A stretch of 64,000 bases of DNA from Anastatus disparis (Eukaryota > Arthropoda > Insecta > Hymenoptera > Eupelmidae): contig JAFFSR010000237.1 in NCBI GenBank assembly GCA_017163975.1, positions 4,092,001 to 4,156,000 of the forward strand, given 5' to 3'. The position numbers and the translations under genes were made by a program. The notes beneath the pieces are model-generated. The model had not been told where the DNA came from, did no database searches, and worked only from the letters and a program-made list of their open reading frames with translations. Below are positions 30,045-41,600 of this stretch, piece after piece. Each line of letters starts with the position of its first letter. Position 1 is the first letter of the stretch.

Positions 30045-33000
30045 ATAAACTAAAAATGATAGAAGCATCATATCTCTTTCTTAAAGAAATTACTTTTACT
30101 TGTCATCTTTATCTTTGTTTTTCTTACGTTCTCTAAGGGAAAAAATAAAGAGAGAGAAAGTTGATAGACAATGTCAAATATATAATATATCATAATGGCA
30201 CGTATCTTTGAGAGAGTGTAGCTAGGGGTAAAAAAAGGTATCACGAGCTTTCTTTTTATTGACGAGCTTGCAATATATGTACGTTGTCTTCTTTTTTTTT
30301 TATATCTTTCTTTTTTTTTTTCGTCGTCGAACAATTCTGCCGAACCAATGAATTTCAGAAAGATTAGCACTTGATGAGAAAATCGTTTTCTACGGATTTT
30401 CAAGCTGCGATGCTCGAATGATATTTGGGTGACAATTGTATGAGTTGTATTATACTTTTTAGATGAAAAGAATCTCTTTTTTTTATATTCGACGGAATTT
30501 TCTTTCGCTTTTTTTTTTCTTCTTTCGGTATTGGAATATAATACTCATGAAAAGTACAATATTTATAAGTATCATATTACTTGGTTCCAAGCATTCGGTA
30601 TCAACGACAAAAAAAATTGTTTCAATAAAGAAAAATTGTCAAAGAAATAAGGAATACATTAATCATTACAAAAATTTTATTTGGTTATTTCCATTACTAA
30701 AATTTATGTTTAGATTTAATATATCAAGTGTGAGTAATATTAATAGTATATTACGTTCCGAGGTACGGAACAGGCTCATTACATGCGCGTGTAAGTTTGC
30801 TTTGCGAGGCGTCAGCCGAGCAAAGCAAAACACGCGCATATGATGAGCCTTTTTCGTGCCGAGGAGCGTATACGATTTTCCTTCATGCCCGGCCGGAACT
30901 TCGCCATCCCAAAAAGATAAAAATTCATTTTTAAGTAAAAAATACATCGAAAACGACTTCTAGTGAAAAGTCATTTGATGCTTTAGTTTGTTGTAGCGCG
31001 CATGCGCAAGCAACTATAGTATACGTTGAGAGCGTGAAAGAGAGAGAGAAAGAGAGAGAGAATCGCAAATAAAAGTCCTATAGCGGTTAACATAGGATAA
31101 ACAATTCGTTTTATTTAACAATTCAAATAAATAAAACGTGTAAAGAAACAAAAAAGAACATAAATATTCAATTATTTTATTGTATTTTTATTTTTTAAGG
31201 GTCTAAAAACGTGTTGTGAGTGTCGTGAAAAAATATCGCGAGTTAAAAAAAAAATTGTGTATGCATGAAAGAAATGTGAAAAAACGGAACATGTGTATCC
31301 TATAGCTGATAACATAGGATATACAGTAAATATTCTAATGATAATTCATATAAAAAAAACGTGTGTAATTATCATGTGTGTGTGTATTTTATAATTTTAA
31401 CAGTCATGTCTAACGATGTTTGATGTATAATAACAGAGGTTAGACATACTGAGTATATATAGATATAGTCGGAACATGCAGCAGACAGTGAAGCGACCGA
31501 AACTGTTGTAGTATGAAGGTGCGCCGTGGCTTCTGAGCATGTGACTGTAAAGAAAATCACAAATGTAATTTGCCCGTTCCCTGCCGCACGAGAGGCACTT
31601 TTAGGCGAAGTTCCGGCACGGGTATGAAGGAAATATATTTTCCATCACAGCGGCCCGGAAACAGCACTTTCGGTCCTGCGACAAAAACACAAAAGTGTTG
31701 TTTCCGGGACGCGGGTGATGGAATAGTATATTACACACCAAGGGAGGTAAAGTACTGGCGAGTCCATAGCACATATAATTGCCACCTCGAGCCGAAGGCG
31801 AGGGTGGCAAATATGTGCTATGGGCTCGCCATTTTACCTCCCGTGGTGTGTATGCTATTTTTCGCCATACCCGGGCCGAAAATACAACTTTTGTTTTTCG
31901 GTGCCGGGACGAAAGTTGTGCTTTCGGGCAGGGTATGGCGAAAAATAGTATACGCACCTGCGGGGGAAACTTGTTCGCCCCTTAGCACGCGTTTAACACC
32001 CTCGGCTACGCCTCGGGCGTTATTATACGCGTGCTATGGACCGAACAAGATGTTTCCTCCCGCAGGTACGTAATATACTATTTTAATCTTATAAGATGTA
32101 TATAAATATTAAAGTATACTTTTTTTACAATAATTTTTTTTATATAGTATATAATAATAAAAGTTTAATACTTTTCCACTAGAAAATATCTTAATTAAGA
32201 TCTTAATATAATATCTTTACGAGGCGATAAATTATTCAATCGTAACTAATGAAAATAAGTATTTTCCATAAAAAATACAATCCCACACAATGAGTTGCAT
32301 ATTAAAATAATTTTTTTCTCTTTATTTTCTGTTCAACTTGTATGATTTATCATTGATTCTTAATAAATATTTAACACTAATCCTTCATCTAGAAAGTATT
32401 GGTCTTCCGCATAGAGAGAAAAAAAAGTATATAATAAGTCAAGTAAGTTAAAGAGAAAAACGTTGAAAGAAATAAAAAAGATATTGAAAGTTATAACTCG
32501 TATATAGCCTAAGCTTTTCCTTGGTTTTTCTTCCCGGAAAATTGATCGTGTAATAAAGAATTCTTGACCAATATTATACAGGAATTCCCGTTTTAGTATT
32601 TCCAACTTTTCTCTCTCGATATTTTCTTTTTTTTTTCCTTTTACTATTGGTTTCTCCTAAAAGACTTAATTTTATTTTATTTTTTTTCTCCTAATTTCAT
32701 AAATTATGAATAAACCAAGCTATTGTGTCTTAATCATTATGAGAAATATTTTTCACATCAAGCACAAAATGTATACGTATTAATTATCATTTCGACATTT
32801 TCATTGTGCACAATTGCTGCGTCATTATTTTTAACTTTTTTATATGATACATCTATATTTATTAAATGTAATTGACATAATTGATATTGATAAAGGAAAA
32901 AGTTTTGCAAAAAAAATAAATAAAGAAAAATAAATAAAAAAAAAAGTAGTTACGCGAAGAAAAAAGTTTTTCCATTAATTCAACTAAGAGTTTCTTAATG

Positions 33001-36000
33001 CACTCTCGTATCCTCTAACGATTATATCAATTTACTTATAAAAAGATATATATAAACTAGTTAAAAAGAATTGAAGAAATTTTAAATTTGTATTATTTAA
33101 CTTTGCTAAGATTTTAAAATTTATTTTAATTTTAAATGAAGATTTCTATGATATCGAAAAGTGCTTTTAGATGTTATAATCCGTATATTCTTCTGCAAAT
33201 GTTTTTTTAAACAGTTTAAGTTTACAAAATTAAAAAGAAGCACAAAGTTCGATTAAAGTTTGATAAAAATTTAGATGAGCGTATTCAGAAAAAAGAAAGT
33301 TTGGGTTTATATCCGAAGTACCAAAAGAAAATAAAATCATTCAATTAGAAAAAAAAATTTTTTTGCTTCAAAATACTAAACATTTAAATCGATTGAAAAC
33401 ATCCGATTTACTCCAATCTATTTTACTTCTTTAGCGCCTACGCAAGTCATTTTATCGTCTTCCATTTAGCAAGTTTAATCTTTCAAACGACGTCGACGTT
33501 TTTCTCGTCTGTCTTATTTTTTTCTTTTTCACTCTCTTGAACGCGTTCTCTTCTTTCTCGCTTTTTTTTGTGCCGCACTAGACTGTATAAAGCGTTTCTG
33601 CTTTTTCGCTCATTCCTAAAAAAAGAGAAATTCTTTCTTTTTTTTTTCTCTTACGAGTTACTTACTAACATGAAAAACTTGCATTACTTTAATAAAAAAA
33701 AATATTTGTTTTTATTCATTCTCGTAATGGAATGAGAATGAATTCTTCATTAAAGTGACGAATTGTATGACGGTTTATTTCATTAAAATTGCGCACTTGT
33801 GGCTGTATTAAAACTAAGATGATAAATCTTGTATATTTAAGCTTCGGTTAATTGATTTTTTTCTTTTTAATTAAACTTTTCTTATGTTGAAGCTTAAATT
33901 TAAAATATAAATTGTTTTGATAAATATTGTCGGCTATGAATATAATAAAAAGAGAAATTTAAATTTCGAAACTCGCAAAATATTGTGTTAGGAAAAATTT
34001 AAAATAATGTCAAAGTTATTTTCGCCGTGTATTCGGATGGTTTTGATGAAGGTTTGCTCTCTTTATGAGTAAAAACAAATATTTATGAATGCTTGATTGA
34101 AAGATAAAGGTGTACGTATATATATAAAGCGAGTTCACCTAACCTAAACTCACGTAACTTAATAACATAACCTAAAAAAACATAACATGATAACATAACC
34201 TTATTTGAAACACGCGTTAAGCATCAGACGAACTATAATTTAATCAAGAATTTATGCATGTCCCCGTGTAAAATAAAATGGATTTCTAAATTTACCAAAA
34301 TTTTCCAATGTTTCAAGAAAAACATACCAAATTTAAGTAATAACAAATGTTTTCTTTTTTTCTCTTTATAATTATTTTGTTTTCATACATTAAAGAGTTT
34401 AAAATGTTTTGAGTCATGCTAAAGCTAAGGGAAGAATAAACTCTTATTTTAACCTTCAATACTCAAAAAAATTTTATTAGAACACTTTGAAATATTTTAT
34501 TTTTTATTATAATATATTTAATACACGAATAAAATACGTTTAGAAAAAATTCATTTCAGCCCTAAAATTTATAGAACATTTAATAAATTCTTTTCCGATG
34601 AATAATCACTTTGAAATTAAAACTATCAACTGTATAATATATAACTATATAATTAAACAAAATACACAATAAATCAAGTGCATAACATAATTATGTACTT
34701 GATTTATTGAATTAAAGCATTGTATTTTATTTTTCTAAAAAAATAAAATCACATAAGCAATTTATAAAATTTCAACTGAAATTTATTATCCTACCCTCTT
34801 GACTATTTAAAAAATAACTTAACCAGTAAAAAAATAAAATGTCGATAAAATTCAGTAAAAAAAAAACAAGCAAAAAGCATTCGACACTACATGACCTACT
34901 TTCTAAACAACAAAAATGCACAGTATCTGCACAATAGCTATAAAAAAGACATATATATATATATATGCATATATATATATGCTTATGTATATAACATTAT
35001 ATACCTCTGCGTGCTATCAGAGTCAAGTTGCTAAAAGGATACGAAAAGTCCAACCCTAGTCACGGAGTATAGCCAAGCCGCGCCGCTACACGGAGTTCAA
35101 GGCGCGAATCAATTTCCATCCACGATGATGGCAAACGCTCACCTATTTGCAACTTTATCGCTTGCCGCTTGTATATCAACACGCAAGAGTAGAAAATTCA
35201 AAGGAAGCGAAAAAGTCTTTTTTTTTCTCCTTCTTCTTCTTCTTCTTCTGCTTTTTATTTTATTTATTTTAGCATGTATATGAACCATGGCATTTCTTTT
35301 TCATTTTTTATTCATAACTCTTGGAAAATAGCTCCAGAGAGAGAAGAAAAAAATTGCGACTATAACACGGGTAATCTGTAATGATTCATCTTCATGCTTT
35401 TTTTTTTCTTTGATGAAAGAGACATTGCTTGAGAATGAAGTTGGTCTTCAGTAAAGTGACAAAGTTTGGAGAAGAAAATTTTGATATTTTTTATATTGTG
35501 TACATTTTTATTTTCAAGGGTTTCTTATTTTGAAAAAACAATTGATTAAGTTCTCCGAAAAACATGTTTACGTACTTTTATTACTAAAGTTTCAAATTAA
35601 TAATTTACGAACTTTAATTACTGAATTTTGAAAGTAATAATTACATCCCAAACTTTTTTCATATTATATTAAGACGAATTTAATCATATTTCTTTTATTA
35701 AAATTGTTGATATAAAAAGAAAACTTTTTTTTTATTATATTCGTGTTTTTCATAAGCTCATCCATAAAATTTCTGTGAATCTAAAAAGCAGCAAATATCA
35801 TGCAAAAATTCAGAGATGAATCCCGTTTAGTATTTAATGAAAATTCCTTTTTTACAGGTCATCAACATACATATGTGACTTGATTCATAAAAACTTTTTT
35901 AGTCAAAAAAAAAGTTTTAATTTTTAGATACGCTCACGTTATAAACGTATTTATTAAAAAATGTTTTATATAATTTTTTCGAGGACTATTGTGCTGGCGC

Positions 36001-38616
36001 GTCTAAAAAGTTTAATAAAATTTTTCTCCTTTATCATTTCGGTGAAATATTTTACTTTCAGTGGAAAATATCGAGTACAGTCAGACAATCGAAATTATTA
36101 TTTATTCATTTGCTTTTACAATATGAATTATATAGATTGTTTAAAAACAAAATTTAGGAGCAAGCATATCTTTTTATTTCATTATTTTAGAAAAAAAAAC
36201 CACCTGCTTGTGAGAAGTTTCTGAAAAGTTTGCATCTCAACGAAAAAAGTAAAAGAACTATTTCGTATATTCGTTTTTTTTTACTTTCTGAATAAATAAC
36301 CAATAAAGAACAAGGAAAAAGTCGGCTCGACGTCTATAACCTTTACTTTAGCCAAAATCCTCCCGAAATACGTGCTTCTTTACTTCTTCTCTTTTTTCTC
36401 TCTCTCCTTTTTTTATATCTATCTTTTCTACACCTAAAACCTCTTTTTTTTTCTTTCTCTCTTTCTCTTTCTCGACAAACAATTCTTCTTCTTGCTTTCT
36501 TCACTTTTCATCCGCGCTCTACTCGCCAAGAATAATAAAAGCTTTAGATAGGCCTTGGATAAAAAAAAAACACATATAAAATTTTACCGTTCAATAATAA
36601 GATTTCATCATCTTCTTTCTTTTTTCCTTCTTTTTTATCGTTTCATTTACGTTCAAAAATTTTTCAATTAAAAGCCTATTAAAGCAAAACAGTATAAGAC
36701 ATTAAAAGCCCAAGGATTGAAAAATGATTCGATTAGTCAGTTTATCACGTCGATTGAATTTTCCCATTTAGAGTTGGCCTCCAACAAGCATTTCTTGCTT
36801 GCTTACTTGCTCGCTTGCTTATTCGTTCATTAACGTACCTACAAGTGTCTTTCTATATCTCCCCCCTTTTGCTTATTCTACGTTTTCGTAATAAATTACT
36901 ATTTTTTCTTCTCACCGCAACGGGAAAAATAAGGGGCAGAGGAATAAAAAATGGAGAAAAAGGAAAGCCTTTATTTTCTTCAACGTTAAGTAAAAATTTA
37001 ACGATACAACGCGTAACTACGCAAGGGTTGCTTGATTCAGGGTTATTTTCATAGAATCGTTTGTATTTATGTGGTATGTGTTTCTGAAAGTCTAAAAAGT
37101 TTTTTTTTCTTTCTTCGTCCCACTTTTCTTTACGTTTCTTTTTTTTTGGAGAGAGGTTAAAGCTTTCTTTTTTGGATTTATGTTTAATGGAAAAAATCTG
37201 AGAAACATCAATTTTACTCGTTTGCAGTGCTGATTTATGGTGATGAGAGTACACCACTTAACACAATTTGTTTTAATGAAAAAAAAATTGAAATCCTTCA
37301 GTCATCGGGACCAACGATTGATTACATTTGTATTCAATGATTATTCGAAAACGTTGGACTAAATTTTTCTTTTTTTCTGACAATAGGTTTTATTTCAGTG
37401 GTAAGTGTATAATAATTGAACAAACATCGATTAATCCAATGAAAAAATTTACATTATCACATATTTTTGCATCGAATACGATTATAAATAATTTGAAATA
37501 TTAAATATTATTTTAAAATTGAAAACAAACCGTATTTCGATTGCGAACTTTATTAATATCACAGTAAATAATGATACATAAAAAATTAATAAAATTTTCA
37601 ATATACACATTGCTAGATTGGAAAAATAAAAGAGAAGAAAAATATAACGATCAATTTTTATTATATTGGGAAGAAAAATAAAAGAGGTGAAGCAAAACCA
37701 ATTCTCGATGTTTGGCTGTCAAAAACACATATTATATTTATAAAGATATTATTTTGCTATGTAATCATAACAAAAGCTTACGTAAACATGGACAGGGGGG
37801 TGGATGGGTGGAGGGAGTTAAAGGGGGTTTAAACTAAATCGATATCATCAAAACACGGATGTCTTTCGTGCATACGAATGATAAAAAAAATAATATATAT
37901 ACATATACATTTCATCCTGTCTTTCTCTTACGATACAGCCCGATTATTAAATTGAATTTCATTCACGCATTTTCTCTGTACATTTGTTTTTGCAAAATTC
38001 AATTAAAATCGTTCGTTGTATGTATGCGCAACTTTGTAAGTGGTTATTCTACCGTGTCAGTTATATATATATTTAAAACTTTCGAATTCTTCAAGAAAAA
38101 AATAACAACGAAGAAACAACGATAAATATATGTTATATGAAAGTCCAACGTTTCTCCATTAAAAAAGAAAAAAAAAAGAAAAAAGAAAGTAAAGTATGAG
38201 AAAAACAAAAGTTTATAAGATATCATATAACCATAAGCTAGAGAAGCATAAACGCGAGAGGAAAGCCGAAGCAAAAGGTATAATGAAGATATAAAAAGTG
38301 TGAGAGAAGAAAATGCGATGCGTATATATACACCTTGAGCGCGTAATAAAATAGACTCGGTTTACTAGATAAACGTAAGAAAGAAAATATTATACACGCA
38401 TAAAGAAAGGAAAAAAAGCAGACCATAAGGAAGAGGAATAAAAGAAGAGGTTTATGTAATAATATCTCAGATTATCAATTAAAAAAAAAAGAAGAAAATC
38501 ATGAAATTTTCTCAAATTGAGATGTATTATGTTTTCTAAAGGTAAGTATTACAAATCCCGAAGAAATTCATAGACTCACGTACATAAGCAACATTAAGGT
38601 GAAATAGTGAAAGCGG

Positions 38617-38649
<33 letters not shown>

Positions 38650-41600
38650 CCTTAGAATCATTGACTCTATCACGATGTAGAAAAGAAAAAAGAAAATAGA
38701 ATGCCCTCATTTTTTCCTTACTTTCTCAACGTAATGACTCTAGGTATGACTGGTAGAAAAAAAAATAAAAGTTTACTAATTCGACAAAGTATACATTGCG
38801 TTTTATTAGTCGGTTAGATTAATAGTGGAGGGATTTTATCTTGTTAATTTTTCTTTCTTTTTTTTTCTCTCTCCTTTTTGAGCGATAGCACAATAAAGAA
38901 GGAAAAGCGAAGAGAAAGTTTAAGTGTTAAGTAAAATAGCTTCTGTTTTATACGATTTAATAAGAGTGCGAGGTTCGATTATTTTAAGCGTTTCTACTAT
39001 TAAGTACAAGAGTCCATGAATTGCTAAATAAAAGGAGCGTAAAACAAAGTTGAAAAAGGAATTTTTTCATTAAATTACTAAGGAACTTTCAAGGATCTCT
39101 CTTCTCTTCTTCTTCTTCTTTTTTTTATTTCAATTATTTTAAGTAATAGATATCTTCATAATAAAACTCAATTTTATAATGATTAATATCATTACAATAT
39201 TAACATTGATTTTATATTGTTGTAATAAAAAAGGTATTTTTTTCCTTCTTATCAAATCTTAATTTAAAATAAAATTTTCTATTTGACTTTTTTTTCAAAA
39301 CTAATGTTATAACCGTAAGATAAAGTATTAAGTAAAATAAACGAAAGTTTAATTAAACTTCTTTAATTAAACATTAATTTTTAATGAACAGGAGTCACGT
39401 AATAAAGTTGAAAAATTCAAATAATTTTTAATTCAAGCTTTATAATTAAATTATAAACACATTTAGTACAACGTATAAATAAGAATTAAACGTATGAATA
39501 GTAAAAAGCTCAATTTGAAAGAAAAAATAAATTTAAAAATTGATAAGTAATACGTATGTTTTTTAAAATTGTAAAAATAAATAAATAAATGTAAGAACAA
39601 GAATAATATTGACCCAAATAGAAGTCATTGTCCTAGAGCAGTTTGACACTTATATGTGAAAATGCTGTTAACGTATATAAACATGAACGAAAAAAAATCG
39701 ATAATTGTTTACGCTTGTAATCAATTTGATGCGGATAATGTTTACAAGCTATACGATGATCTTGGGCTAAATTTAAACTGTAAATAATTAAAAAATTTTA
39801 TTTTTGATAGATAAATGATATAAAAATAAAATTTTGTTCAATTTATTTATTACCAAAACAATTAATCTGCATAAAGCTATTAAAAAGATCTTTCATTAAA
39901 ATTCTCCTTAATAAGAATTTTTATTACACTCTTGGGGTGTAAAGTCACGTGCATGCAAACTCTAATTTCTTTACAATTACAACCTTTACAAACGCAATCT
40001 AACTATTCTTTAAAAAGAAAAAAGAAATATATAGTGTAGACACATCAAATCACCTTCCCTTCAATTGCAATCTTTGAAAGCAAAAAAAAAAAAAAAAAAT
40101 AAGAAAAAAGAAAAGAAATTCCTTTTTTTCACCTCAATTCACATCGTCTTATCCTCGAAAAACCTAATGAATGAAACATCGTAAAAGGGAAGTTTCTCCT
40201 TTTAAACTACAAACCAACACGCAAAGCAATAGAGAGCCGGCTCCTCTTTACTATGCGCTCGTCCTCTTTTATTTTTCTTTTTTTCTCTCTCTCTCTCTTT
40301 CTTTTTTTGCCTACAAGTGGTTGTGTCCTCTCCCTGACTAAGAATGGGTGTGGGACGATAGCGCTCGCGTATATGTACATACATATATGTATATATATAA
40401 CGTTTAACTAACACGCGAATCTCTCCTTCTCTCGCACTCTTCTATCGTCATCTCTTGCTCGCTCTCTTTTAACTAGTATTATCCCAGCCCATGAATATCT
40501 ATCTCGCTCTAAACCGCGAGGCAAAAGGATCGATCGTCTCTCTTTTCTTTCGATATTAGAAAACTACACCTCTCTCACTCTCCTTTTTCAACTTTATTTC
40601 TTTCTTCCTTTTAACTTTATATATATATTTTTTTTTCTCTTTTCATTTGTACTTTTATGGATATGTATCCTTGCTGTAAATTTTATTTTCACTAACGTTT
40701 AATTACCAGAGTGACAGCGATGATTTAGAAAAAGGTTTTTTTTGTATATATATATATATATGTAACATACGTACATAGGTATACATGTGAACGTGGGAGG
40801 GTGGGAGTAAAAGGATATTACAGCAGCCAGTTGCTTTATCTCGCTGGGTAAATAAACGTAATGTTTTAAGTGGATCAATCTAACCTTTGTTTTACTTTTT
40901 CCTTTTTTTTCTGTTAATCGCGTGCAAAAAGCCTATACAAAGAACGAAAAAAAAATAACATAACTTGGGCACATGCATATATGGATATTGAATGAAATAA
41001 ATATGTAAACTTTAATACTGACATATATGACACCTGATATAATTTGAGTACAGACACGTCAAAATTATTTTTTATATTTTATTTTTGCAAGCTTGATAAG
41101 GATCTAAGTAATAATTTAAGGTATCACTTTTTTTAATTACCTTTAGCCTTTTGTTATACTTTTATTTTTAATGGATGACTTTCCCTTTTAATTAATCCAG
41201 TTAACATTTACTCCTTGACTTTTATCAGCCGGACGATTAACGTCCGGATCATCAAGATATTTATATTCATTCATATCTTGTCTCTTCATTTTTAATAAAC
41301 AAACGAAATTTATTACTTTCCTTCCCTTTGTAATAAGCACACTTTATTAATAACTCTCATTCGTTTTTATATTATTTACGTTTAATTAAATTTTTTCCTT
41401 AGTTTTACTTATCATTGCTTTATTTATTTATTTATTTTCTTATTTCCTTTTTTACTTTACGTTAAGAGACACATATACAAAAGAAGGAAACACTCACGCA
41501 CGACGGATACTCGGACACAAAGTTTATGTATGTCTCTAACTTTATTTTCCTTTTTTTCTCACGGCTTTTTGATAGCCGTCCAGACTGCTACTACCTACCC

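Larger units (their letters stand above)
30744..32084. mobile_element. GC-rich array of five hairpins, foldback-like element
   Basis: Bounded by an inverted terminal sequence, AATAGTATATTACGT at about 30741-30755 and ACGTAATATACTATT at about 32068-32082. Five stem-loops: 30744-30873, 31632-31733, 31733-31852, 31853-31952 and 31947-32081, each 95-135 nt with near-complete arm pairing. A further arm pair (GCCGGAACTTCGCC at 30892-30905, GGCGAAGTTCCGGC at 31604-31617) encloses a 700-bp centre. The loops of stems 1, 3 and 5 share a CTCGGCT..CGCCTCG motif. GC is near 50% against about 25% around it. The overlapping open frames inside are products of the palindromes, not genes. Class is unknown; foldback transposon or composite repeat are both possible. 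Confidence 0.75.

Noticed and set aside
31570..32073. A 167-residue open frame (+) with a matching 118-residue one on the opposite strand
   Set aside because: Both are read from the hairpin array; they share FFAIPxP- and VWRKI-like peptides only because the DNA is palindromic. No start context, no splice pattern and no family signature.
34136..34205. CCTAACCTAA-like words resembling the insect telomere repeat (TTAGG)
   Set aside because: Only two consecutive CCTAA units; the rest is a diverged AACATAACCT pattern, so it is not an interstitial telomere array.
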